A DNA stretch of 42,015 nucleotides from Candidatus Tiamatella sp. Its GTDB lineage: Archaea; Thermoproteota; Thermoprotei_A; Sulfolobales; Acidilobaceae. Of the stretch, positions 7,516-14,981 are shown one piece after another. The notes beneath the pieces are model-generated. The model was not told the DNA's origin, did no database searches, and was given only the letters and a program-made list of their open reading frames with translations. The first letter of the stretch is position 1, and every line of letters starts with the position of its first letter. The translations under genes were made by a program, and so were the position numbers. The stretch lies in assembly GCA_015522645.1 (NCBI GenBank), contig WALV01000069.1, positions 1 through 42,015 on the forward strand, read 5' to 3'.

Positions 7516-7791
7516 ATGGCAGCTGTTGCGCCTACTGATAACGAGGCTAAAATAAAATATGTTCTAAGCATACTCATGGGAATAGTGAATGATGCAAACA
7601 TACCTAGAAATATAAGGAGAGCTGCATCTGAGGCCATAAAATACTTAAGGGATGCATCGCTTTCCCTAGGTGTTAGAGCGGCAAACGCTGTAAGTGCACT
7701 CGAAGAAGTAAGCCAAGACCCAAACATGCCTATACACGCTAGAACTAGAATATGGAATGCTATTACAGTACTTGAAACAATCAAGGATTAA
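7516..7791 (+). CDS. UPF0147 family protein
   Basis: A 91-residue UPF0147 protein, the normal length for this archaea-specific family. Recognisable blocks are [18 protein letters not shown], the central [23 protein letters not shown], and [15 protein letters not shown] near the end, giving an all-helical bundle. Its function is unknown. ATG 7516 has a textbook ribosome site, GGAGGTGG, with 6-base spacing, and an AT-rich TATA-like stretch (TATTATTATATC) about 50 bases ahead. It stands alone between the divergent p27 gene and the FAU-1 gene. Confidence 0.92.
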   Translation: MAAVAPTDNEAKIKYVLSILMGIVNDANIPRNIRRAASEAIKYLRDASLSLGVRAANAVSALEEVSQDPNMPIHARTRIWNAITVLETIKD

Positions 7792-7866
7792 TCTAGTTTT
7801 TACAGTTTTAACCGGCTGGTATTATTACGGGCTACATTATAATTCACACCTACTCAGGAGTCAGAG

Positions 7867-9315
7867 GTGGGAATCCTGGAAAACCAATCAACCCCCGCTT
7901 ATAGGGTAAGAGTCCGCGGTATTTATGCTACTGCAATAGCCTCTCTATTACTAAGAAACGGATATATATTATCGGATTTGAGTGAGGTTCTTAAATCAAG
8001 AATATCAAGACCCTACATTGATCTACCTCCGCACGTTACTCTAAAAACTGACCTGGAAAAACGTGATGAAATCCTGGTAATAGGGTATCCCTGGGAGTCG
8101 GGTAAAACAGTTGAGAAAACACTCGTAGAGAACTTCGTCTTCTCCACTATTAGAAGAGGGCGGTATGGGATAAATACTGTAGTCAAGGTGAAAAACCTGG
8201 GTAATTGTAAGACATTACTGCCAGGTGGGGATATCGGTGTTATTAAAACAAATTCCAAGTGTCCAGATCAAGGAGAGGAAATTATTGCCAGCGTAGTCAA
8301 AGAGAAGCTTTCTCCGAGTGACTCTATAGTTGTCTCGAACGATATTAGAATAGTAGGGATGTACGCCATTCTGATTTACCCGGGTCAAGGTATTTCATTC
8401 AGTGAACATATCAGGAATGAAGAGAAGAAATTGGTACTCGCTGAACTCGCAGCTAAATCTGTTGACATATCAAGTTTCCACGTGAAATTCCGAAGCAGCT
8501 CTCGTATAGCCCTACTAAGGGATGTCGAGCAGGAGTTAAAGGGTCTAGCGAGTAACATAGAGACAATTCAAACCGATGCAAGTTCCATTGACACAGGTAT
8601 CATTAGGAGAGGAGAGTACATCTCTATTATAACTCTCTCCCAACCAGATAAGAGATTAGCTGATACATTGAGAACTGAAACAATACCGACCATAGTATTC
8701 CATCATACTCTAAAATCAGGGGGAAGGTTATTCAGTGATATAGTTGATTATGCAGAACACCTTCTTATAGATTTGAACTTAGATTCCACGCGGCTGGGTT
8801 ATTCAACTCTTAACTATGCGGTTCAAACACTTAGGGGAAGGATCGTTGGTATTAGGCACATAAAACCTGACGGTGATTTTTACAATCTTTCCCCCGGCCG
8901 GGTAGAGTCCGTTGAATTGAAGCCAAATAAGCAGCCGGTTATTGTTTTGAAAAGAGTCTTCAAGACTCCAGGGGTACTCGACGGTCTTAACGTGGAGAAG
9001 AGGCCGGGTGACTATGATGTCATGAGAATAGATACGTCTGCATGGAGAATCGTCCACGAGTATTATACTTCTTCTGGGGATCCTTTGGGGATATACGTTA
9101 ACATAAACACGCCCCCAGAAATCGAGGAGAATAGTATAAAATATGTTGACTTATACGTGGATGCTGTACTTAAACCTGGTAAGGAACCAGAGATATTGGA
9201 CCAGGATCAACTGGATAAGGCTTACCAGGAATTGCTTATTACTAAGGAATTATACGAGCAGGCATTAAAGGAAGCGGAGAAATCGTATTCCATGCTAAGT
9301 CAAATACCATTGTGA
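7867..9315 (+). CDS. fau-1: FAU-1/AU-1 type ribonuclease (RNA-binding, DUF402 domain)
   Basis: A 482-residue homologue of archaeal FAU-1 (RNA-binding protein AU-1). In Thermococcales the enzyme binds AU-rich RNA and has RNase E/G-like activity, with a role in 5S rRNA precursor processing. The N-terminal block YRVRVRGIYATAIASLLL is the family's S1-like start; the C-terminal 110 residues (RVFKTPGVLDGLN, GDYDVMRIDTSAWR, KYVDLYVDAVL) form the DUF402 domain. GTG 7867 is supported by GGAG six bases upstream. A radical SAM gene follows after 14 bases, suggesting a shared transcript and perhaps a shared RNA-processing or RNA-modifying theme. Confidence 0.88.
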   Translation: MGILENQSTPAYRVRVRGIYATAIASLLLRNGYILSDLSEVLKSRISRPYIDLPPHVTLKTDLEKRDEILVIGYPWESGKTVEKTLVENFVFSTIRRGRYGINTVVKVKNLGNCKTLLPGGDIGVIKTNSKCPDQGEEIIASVVKEKLSPSDSIVVSNDIRIVGMYAILIYPGQGISFSEHIRNEEKKLVLAELAAKSVDISSFHVKFRSSSRIALLRDVEQELKGLASNIETIQTDASSIDTGIIRRGEYISIITLSQPDKRLADTLRTETIPTIVFHHTLKSGGRLFSDIVDYAEHLLIDLNLDSTRLGYSTLNYAVQTLRGRIVGIRHIKPDGDFYNLSPGRVESVELKPNKQPVIVLKRVFKTPGVLDGLNVEKRPGDYDVMRIDTSAWRIVHEYYTSSGDPLGIYVNINTPPEIEENSIKYVDLYVDAVLKPGKEPEILDQDQLDKAYQELLITKELYEQALKEAEKSYSMLSQIPL

Positions 9316-9329
9316 GGTAATGTAATGAA

Positions 9330-10880
9330 GTGAAAATAGACAAGGTCTTAATAGTAGATCTCTATACCGATGAACCGTCGGGTCTAGGTGTATCGCCTTA
9401 CATTGACGTGTATCCTAGATACCTAGCTGGTGCTATATGGCACCACAATGGTTCCTCCACAGTAATTCACTATGTTACAGCGGACGAGTTCAGAGCTACA
9501 TCCTGGCTTAAGCGGGCAAACACGTATGATATAGTTTTCTTTGTAGGGGGAATAACAGTCCCGGGAAGGTATCTGGACGGTAATCCGCCGACACGTAGGG
9601 AATTGTTCAGATGGAGCCGATTGCTGACTAATCCGTTGAAAGTACTGGGAGGGCCCGTATCTAGGTTTGGCACCGGTATCAGAGGAGGGGAAGAAGCTTA
9701 TTCCATTAGGGACCTAGAAAAGGCTGGTATAGATGTCGTTGTCACTGGGGATTTAGACGAGTATGTTAGGGATCTTATTGAAAACGGGTTGGAGGGGGCT
9801 GCTACCTGGAGAACTAGGAGGACTTATGGGTTTGTAGATATCTATGCAGTGAAAGGAGCCCGAATTGTGAGAATGCATAGAAGACTAGGTCACGGGCTTA
9901 TCGCTGAAATAGAATCTTACCGCGGCTGCTCCAGATGGGTATCAGGAGGCTGTAGTTTTTGCATTGAACCGCTATACGGTAAGCCTATACAGAGAAACAT
10001 AAAAAGCATAGTCAAGGAGGTTGAAGCGTTATACTGGCACGGTGTTATTGACTTTAGACTAGGGAGGCAGGCAGATTTCTATGTCATAGGTTCCCACGAT
10101 TTAGGAACCTTGGAATGGCCTAAACCTAATCCTCGGGCCATTAGATCCCTGTTAACTGGTATTCGAAACGTGGCTCCTAATTTAAGAACCTTACATATAG
10201 ACAATGTAAACCCCGGTACAATAATCAGGTATCCTGAGCAGTCTATTGAAATCACTAAAACTATTATAAAATACCACACTTCGGGGGATGTTGCAGCTTT
10301 AGGAATAGAAACAGCTGATCCTAAGGTAGCCAAGATCAATAATCTGAACACTGTGGCCGAAGAGGCGATTACAGCAATCGAGCTCTTGAATAAATATGGG
10401 TCAATTAGGGATGGAGACGGTGTCCCCCATTTGCTTCCAGGCGTGAATTTCGTCTTAGGACTACCGGGTGAGAGTAGAGACACGATAGAGTTAAACAAGA
10501 AATTCCTCAAGGAGATCTTGGATAAAGGGCTTCTATTAAGGAGAGTCAATATTAGACGCTTGATGGTTATTCCAGGGACAAGAGTATCTAGCTTAAAACC
10601 TAGAATCTCAGGGAAATGGGTTAGTAGGCAGTCTAGTTTCGTAAAATGGGTTAGAAATCGTTTTGATAGAGAAATGCTCAGGAGGGTGTTTCCTCCCGGC
10701 GTGATAATTAGGGATGTCTATGTAGAGGAATACTCTTCTGGTTATAGTTTGGGAAGGCCTCCCGGTAGTTATCCTCCAACGGTCAAGCTCAAAGGATCTA
10801 TTCCCCTTTACTCGAAGGTTGATGTCATCGTTAAAGGCGTGGCTTCATCTAGATCTCTTAGAGTCGAAACTGTCGGATGA
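9330..10880 (+). CDS. Radical SAM protein with C-x7-C-x2-C cluster motif (COG1031-like)
   Basis: A 516-residue radical SAM protein. The N-terminal 180 residues resemble a cobalamin-binding-type Rossmann unit (KVLIVDLYTDEP, then a GGPV strand). The iron-sulfur cysteines are C200, C208 and C211 in YRGCSRWVSGGCSFCIEP, a C-x7-C-x2-C spacing that I recall from the archaeal COG1031 group rather than the usual C-x3-C-x2-C. DFRLGRQADF and NFVLGLPGES follow as later radical SAM core motifs. The last 70 residues look like a small beta domain. The reaction is unknown. GTG 9330 is the first in-frame start, with GAGG 12 bases upstream. It is the second gene of the FAU-1 operon. Confidence 0.8.
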   Translation: MKIDKVLIVDLYTDEPSGLGVSPYIDVYPRYLAGAIWHHNGSSTVIHYVTADEFRATSWLKRANTYDIVFFVGGITVPGRYLDGNPPTRRELFRWSRLLTNPLKVLGGPVSRFGTGIRGGEEAYSIRDLEKAGIDVVVTGDLDEYVRDLIENGLEGAATWRTRRTYGFVDIYAVKGARIVRMHRRLGHGLIAEIESYRGCSRWVSGGCSFCIEPLYGKPIQRNIKSIVKEVEALYWHGVIDFRLGRQADFYVIGSHDLGTLEWPKPNPRAIRSLLTGIRNVAPNLRTLHIDNVNPGTIIRYPEQSIEITKTIIKYHTSGDVAALGIETADPKVAKINNLNTVAEEAITAIELLNKYGSIRDGDGVPHLLPGVNFVLGLPGESRDTIELNKKFLKEILDKGLLLRRVNIRRLMVIPGTRVSSLKPRISGKWVSRQSSFVKWVRNRFDREMLRRVFPPGVIIRDVYVEEYSSGYSLGRPPGSYPPTVKLKGSIPLYSKVDVIVKGVASSRSLRVETVG

Positions 10881-11001
10881 ACCTGCTTTATATTTCACCC
10901 GGATTCTGTAAAAATATTAATATAAAACAACTATAATCTCCTAAAAATTATTAATAATATTTTGGAGGAATAATGATATACTAGTAAAGAGGTAGCGGGA
11001 C

Positions 11002-12054
11002 ATGAGAGCGAGGAAAACTAGAGGAATCTATGACAGGCTTTCATACAGTTTCATAGAAATCATAGAGAAAATACAGGAGACACAAGGATTGCCCACTATA
11101 ACAGGGTTAGCAGAAGATATGGGTTTACATGTTTCAACTCTCTGGAGGAGAATAAAAACGCTGCACGACTATGACGTCAAGTTTGCCGCTGACATAAACT
11201 ATACAGGACTAGGTATTAACAGGCTATTAGTTTACTTGAAAAGCACTCTGAGTGGAGAGTTCTACAACATCCCATTCCTAGAGTATTCAATGCCTCTAAT
11301 TCCTAAAGGCGTAATCCTACAGTTCGCTGTAACCCAGAACAAAATCAATGATCTCCTGAACAGTTTATCTTTGAAAATACCACAGGATTCTGAGGTATAT
11401 TTATTCGAGTACTATTATCATTCGAAACCCAATCTGAGAGTGTTTTACGATATTATAGATAGAAAGGTAAAGCCGAAGTGGGATTACTTAATGGACTCCA
11501 TAAAAGCAGCAGAGTTCCATAGGCTACCTCTACCGAAAAGAGGGATCAAGTATGACGAGATAGACTTATTTATACTTGAGCAGCTTCAAACTGACCCGTT
11601 CGTATCTATGAGAGAGATAGCAAAGAAGTTACAGGATGCTGTTGCAGTGAGAGAATGGGCTATACAGCCGGTCTATTCGAATGTTACGTACAGCCGTGTC
11701 AGAAGGCATTTTATTAACCACATAATCGGAAAAGGCATGGTGAACGGTGTTCATATAAAGCTGAGGCATCCGAGCAGTAATATGGAAATGATAATAGTAT
11801 ACTTTACTAACGAGGGTATGGCTCATAAGATAGCCTCGGTTTTCTCTGAACACCCATATACTAAATACGGTCTGGTAAACGGTGAAGGTGATAGAGGCCT
11901 CATAAGTATATCTGTGCCAGCGATGTATGTTAGAGGGTTGCTGGATCTTCTAGACAAGCTTCTAGAAGCCGGTATTATCAAAGGATGGGACGCTCTCATA
12001 GTAGATAGTTACAATGTTAAAGAGAGGAGGGTTTCATTCAAAAACTACATATGA
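11002..12054 (+). CDS. Tandem Lrp/AsnC-like regulator
   Basis: A 350-residue protein made of two Lrp-like units. The first has a helix-turn-helix at about residues 30-55 (TITGLAEDMGLHVSTLWRRIK) and a degenerate effector domain; the second starts near residue 187 (IDLFILEQLQTDPFVSMREIAKKLQ) and continues into a RAM-like half ending about 345. Such double proteins in Crenarchaeota behave as built-in dimers. ATG 11002 has GAGGT with 7-base spacing. The promoter region is extremely AT-rich, with a near-palindromic block around 10944-10963 that could be an autoregulatory site. It lies between two radical SAM genes, the second of which it may control. Confidence 0.78.
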   Translation: MRARKTRGIYDRLSYSFIEIIEKIQETQGLPTITGLAEDMGLHVSTLWRRIKTLHDYDVKFAADINYTGLGINRLLVYLKSTLSGEFYNIPFLEYSMPLIPKGVILQFAVTQNKINDLLNSLSLKIPQDSEVYLFEYYYHSKPNLRVFYDIIDRKVKPKWDYLMDSIKAAEFHRLPLPKRGIKYDEIDLFILEQLQTDPFVSMREIAKKLQDAVAVREWAIQPVYSNVTYSRVRRHFINHIIGKGMVNGVHIKLRHPSSNMEMIIVYFTNEGMAHKIASVFSEHPYTKYGLVNGEGDRGLISISVPAMYVRGLLDLLDKLLEAGIIKGWDALIVDSYNVKERRVSFKNYI

Positions 12055-12069
12055 TAGGATAGCGATTGG

Positions 12070-12189
12070 GTGGAGCAGGTAAAAGCACTCTCTAGACTCG
12101 AGTTTCTAATATTAGCAAGCATGGCTGCGCAAATGGTGTATGGTGCTGTGGCCGGATGGTACGTGGTGCTCGTTAAGAAAACAGGATAG
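12070..12189 (+). CDS. Small single-pass membrane peptide (39 residues)
   Basis: A short frame from GTG 12070 to TAG 12187-12189. It encodes a charged start (VEQVKALSRLE), one clear membrane helix of about 24 residues (FLILASMAAQ to VVLV) and a basic end (KKTG), a classic small membrane-protein layout. It starts 15 bases after the tandem Lrp gene and ends 22 bases before the next start, so it fills an otherwise odd gap in a tight gene string. The ribosome site (GGAT) is weak. No family is recognised. The basic C-terminus suggests the C-terminus stays in the cytoplasm. Confidence 0.5.
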   Translation: MEQVKALSRLEFLILASMAAQMVYGAVAGWYVVLVKKTG

Positions 12190-12211
12190 CGTCTGCTAGG
12201 TGTTCGAGGCT

Positions 12212-13534
12212 TTGAAGATAGTTTTCCTCTACAGGTTTCTCGGAGAATCGAAGTATAGTCTTGCCCAGCTCAGAGCTGCACTAGAAAAGAAAATGCTTGA
12301 ACGTGGAGTTCCATTAATAACAAGGTCTTATAGAGATCCCAGCGTAATGTTATCCGATGCTCAATACTTCGCGAGCAAGGGATACGAGGTATTCATAGGT
12401 TACAGTATTTTGACTACTATTCTACCTAGTCTATTAAATGAAATTAAACAGATAACAGGATCTGTTAAGGGGAAGAATATACATCTCCTTGCGGGAGGGC
12501 CGCATCCTACAGGGGACCCATATGGTACATTAAAACTGGGGTTCGAAATAGTTTTCCACGGCGAAGCCGAGGAAAGTCTACCGGAGTATTTAATGAGATT
12601 CGTAGAAAAGGACGACTATCTGAGAGTCAAGGGAATAGTTACATGGATGGACGGTAATCCCGTGTTTACAGGTAAGCGAAATAAAGTCAACCTCAACGAG
12701 CATCCCCCCTTCCCATACTGGGACGGTATATTTTCACCGATCGAAATAACAAGAGGATGCGTCTGGGGTTGTAGGTACTGCGAAGTCCCCTATATGCACG
12801 GAGCTGTAATCAGGCATCGATCACCGGGTAACATATTATACTATGCGAAAATGTTTTGGTCGAGTGGACGAAGAGACCTGAGATTCATAACTCCAAATGC
12901 TTTTTCTTACGGCTCGCAGGATAAAGACGTTGATGTAAGTAGGTTATGTTGCCTGCTAGATAAACTAAAGAGGGAAAGTAAAGAATATTTGGGGCGAATA
13001 TTTATGGGCTCTTTCCCTAGCGAAATAAGACCGGAACACGCGGCTATAGATGACGCTGTGAGGTGTCTTAGAAGAGCGGTGTCAAATAATAGTGTAATAA
13101 TTGGTGCGCAAACGGGCTCACCAAGGCTTCTAAAAATGCTTAACCGAGGGCACGATGTTGACACCGTTCTAGAAGCAGTTGAGAAGTTGAATAAACACGG
13201 ATTCAGTGTGGATGTGGATTTCATATACGCCTTGCCTTTCGAGGAGGAGGAAGATCTACTTGAAACAATAAATCTAACTGAAAGACTAGTATCGAATTAC
13301 AATGCTAGAATACATGCACACTACTTCCTCCCACTTCCAGGCACTCCTCTCGAAGAATTTAACCCAAAGGACCCACCGGAGTGGTTTATGAAGAGACTGA
13401 TGAAGCTAGTTGGTAGGGGAAAACTTTTCGGTGACTGGCTGAAACAAAGGGAGATCAGTATGAAGATTGTTGAACTACGCGAGAAAGGGATTATAGTGGG
13501 TTTAAAAGGATGGAGAAATATTAGGAAACACTGA
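12212..13534 (+). CDS. B12-binding-type radical SAM protein
   Basis: A 440-residue radical SAM protein with an N-terminal cobalamin-binding-like domain (residues about 1-140; GGPHPTGDPYG and FHGEAEESLPEYL are typical of the B12/radical SAM class) and a radical SAM core with the standard C-x3-C-x2-C at C183, C187 and C190 in RGCVWGCRYCEVP. It resembles the archaeal MJ_1487-type group, from memory. Members may methylate or rearrange unactivated carbons; the substrate is unknown. GTG 12200 lies in the GGTG ribosome site, so TTG 12212, 9 bases after it and preceded by GAGG, is the probable start (MKIVFLYRFLGE). A box C/D RNA begins 18 bases after the stop. Confidence 0.82.
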   Translation: MKIVFLYRFLGESKYSLAQLRAALEKKMLERGVPLITRSYRDPSVMLSDAQYFASKGYEVFIGYSILTTILPSLLNEIKQITGSVKGKNIHLLAGGPHPTGDPYGTLKLGFEIVFHGEAEESLPEYLMRFVEKDDYLRVKGIVTWMDGNPVFTGKRNKVNLNEHPPFPYWDGIFSPIEITRGCVWGCRYCEVPYMHGAVIRHRSPGNILYYAKMFWSSGRRDLRFITPNAFSYGSQDKDVDVSRLCCLLDKLKRESKEYLGRIFMGSFPSEIRPEHAAIDDAVRCLRRAVSNNSVIIGAQTGSPRLLKMLNRGHDVDTVLEAVEKLNKHGFSVDVDFIYALPFEEEEDLLETINLTERLVSNYNARIHAHYFLPLPGTPLEEFNPKDPPEWFMKRLMKLVGRGKLFGDWLKQREISMKIVELREKGIIVGLKGWRNIRKH

Positions 13535-13552
13535 TATACTATGGTTAATAAT

Positions 13553-13615
13553 GAAGGCCGGTGATGAACCAGCTATCCATGAGTAAGTGAATTAATTGGC
13601 CTTTCCTGAGGCCCT
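13553..13615 (+). ncRNA. Box C/D sRNA with two 23S rRNA guides
   Basis: Seen: box C GTGATGA at 13561-13567, box D CTGA at 13606-13609, and a terminal stem formed by GGCC 13556-13559 with GGCC 13610-13613. Inside are a degenerate D' (ATGA, 13579-13582) and C' (GTGAATT, 13587-13593), giving an 11-base guide before D' and a 12-base guide before D, the even spacing typical of archaeal C/D RNAs. The guides are complementary to GGAUAGCUGGU and GAAAGGCCAAUU; from memory, nearly identical sequences lie about 25-30 bases apart in domain II of 23S rRNA. By the fifth-base rule, methylation would fall on the A in GGAUA and the last G in GAAAG. It would bind L7Ae, Nop5 and fibrillarin. Confidence 0.8.
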
Positions 13616-13713
13616 AGTCCTACTACTTAAGATTTATATTTTTCACATGCAAATACACCTTTCTTATGTGAAGCACGTTATAATTCTCGAACAATCCTGG
13701 AGGTGTGCTTTAT

Positions 13714-14874
13714 TTGGTATTCAATCACCTAGATCCACAGTTACCAGTTATAAGAAACATGGTCAGAGAATTCGCTGAAAAACGGGTCGAACCCTTGGCT
13801 AGGAAGATTGACGAGGAGAACACTATCCCCCAAGATCTCCTAGACTTACTAGGAGGAATGGGTTTTACGTCAATGAGAGTCCCAGAAGAATACGGTGGCC
13901 CCGGATTTACGTTACTCCAGACTGCAGTCGCCGCTGAGGAATTAAGCAGAATAAGTAGTGGGGTAGGAATACTGGCAACAGTATCAGGGGACATGGTCGC
14001 TTATCCTATAATGGAATACGCGTCTGCTGATCTAAAAGAGGAATACCTAGCCAAGCTAGCGAATGGAGGAATAGGGGCTTTCGGGTTAACAGAACCGTGT
14101 TGCGGAAGCGATGCAGCATCTCTAACAACAAAAGCAGTCAAAGAAGGCGACGAATACGTTATTAGTGGTAGGAAAACTTTCATCACAAACGCAGTGTATG
14201 CTGATTTCTTCCTTGTAGCGGCGAGAACCGGGAAACTAGAAGATAAGCATAGAGGCGTATCTCTGTTTGTGGTTGACCGATCCAACTGTATCGAAGTCTC
14301 AAAGCTAGACATGATGGGGTATCGGGGGTCTGGAACAGGCGAGATCCTCTTCAATGAATGCAGGGTTCCCAAGGAGAATAGAATAGGGAGAGAAGGAGAA
14401 GGGTTTAAGATAGCAATGATGGCTTTAAACGAAGGTAGGATCGTTACTGCGTCAACAGGACTAGGGGTGGCTCAAGCAGCGTTTGAAGATGCATTGAAAT
14501 ATGCTAGGACAAGAACCAGTATGGGTGCATCACTAATTGATCATCAAATGGTAGCTTCCCATATAGCTGATATGTCCGTTAAACTCGAAGCTATACGAAG
14601 CCTCATATACATGGCTGCATGGGAGGCTGATCAAGGGGATTCCGACTATATTAGACTAGCTAGTATAGCGAAATACTCGGCTGCCAAGTGGGGTACAGAC
14701 ATAGTAAGGTTAGCAATGCAAGTTCACGGAGGATTTGGTTATAGTAGAGAATCCAGAGTAGAGAGGCTGTACCGAGATATAAAGATGATTGAAATAGGAG
14801 ACGGTACTAATGAGGTTCAAAAACTAGTTATTACTAAAGCATTAACAGGGAAAATCCATCCATTTAAACCCTGA
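13714..14874 (+). CDS. Acyl-CoA dehydrogenase
   Basis: A 386-residue flavoprotein of the acyl-CoA dehydrogenase family, of normal length. It would introduce the alpha-beta double bond into an acyl-CoA, passing electrons to ETF. Motifs in order: the N-terminal helical domain (MGFTSMRVPEEYGGPG), FGLTEPCCGSDAAS, the FAD-binding ARTRTSMGASLIDHQ, and QVHGGFGYSRESRVERLYRDIKMIEIGDGTNEVQ. At the position of the usual catalytic glutamate of short- and medium-chain enzymes (YEGT) this has Asp (GDGT). TTG 13714 lies 8 bases after GGAGGTG; GTG 13705 is within that site and less likely. It is encoded about 19 kb from the EtfABCX cluster that could take its electrons. The acyl chain length is not predictable. 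Confidence 0.9.
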   Translation: MVFNHLDPQLPVIRNMVREFAEKRVEPLARKIDEENTIPQDLLDLLGGMGFTSMRVPEEYGGPGFTLLQTAVAAEELSRISSGVGILATVSGDMVAYPIMEYASADLKEEYLAKLANGGIGAFGLTEPCCGSDAASLTTKAVKEGDEYVISGRKTFITNAVYADFFLVAARTGKLEDKHRGVSLFVVDRSNCIEVSKLDMMGYRGSGTGEILFNECRVPKENRIGREGEGFKIAMMALNEGRIVTASTGLGVAQAAFEDALKYARTRTSMGASLIDHQMVASHIADMSVKLEAIRSLIYMAAWEADQGDSDYIRLASIAKYSAAKWGTDIVRLAMQVHGGFGYSRESRVERLYRDIKMIEIGDGTNEVQKLVITKALTGKIHPFKP

Positions 14875-14898
14875 GTTGGATTACTTTTAATTTTTACT

Positions 14899-14928
14899 CA
14901 ATATATTCTAAATGGTTTACAATATATT
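14899..14928 (+). promoter_or_regulatory. Two CAATATATT direct repeats before the flavodiiron gene
   Basis: The nonamer CAATATATT occurs at 14899-14907 and again at 14920-14928, exactly 21 bases (two helical turns) apart. The second copy probably supplies the TATA element (start near 14950); the first could be a second TATA or a regulator site. Confidence 0.35.
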
Positions 14929-14981
14929 ATTAACACACTAACCCAATATTCCTAACGGCAGTTTATACGAGGGGATGGATC

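Noticed and set aside
7876-7878. CTG as start of the FAU-1 gene, 6 bases after GAGGTG
   Set aside because: GTG 7867 has its own well-spaced GGAG, so no unusual start needs to be invoked.
10964-10984. GGAGG followed by a three-codon frame (ATG ATA TAC TAG) before the tandem Lrp gene
   Set aside because: It is too short to claim as a leader peptide, and the likely TATA element places the transcript start close to or after it.
13596-13778. 60-codon plus-strand frame after the second radical SAM gene
   Set aside because: It overlaps the box C/D RNA and the start of the acyl-CoA dehydrogenase and has no domain character.
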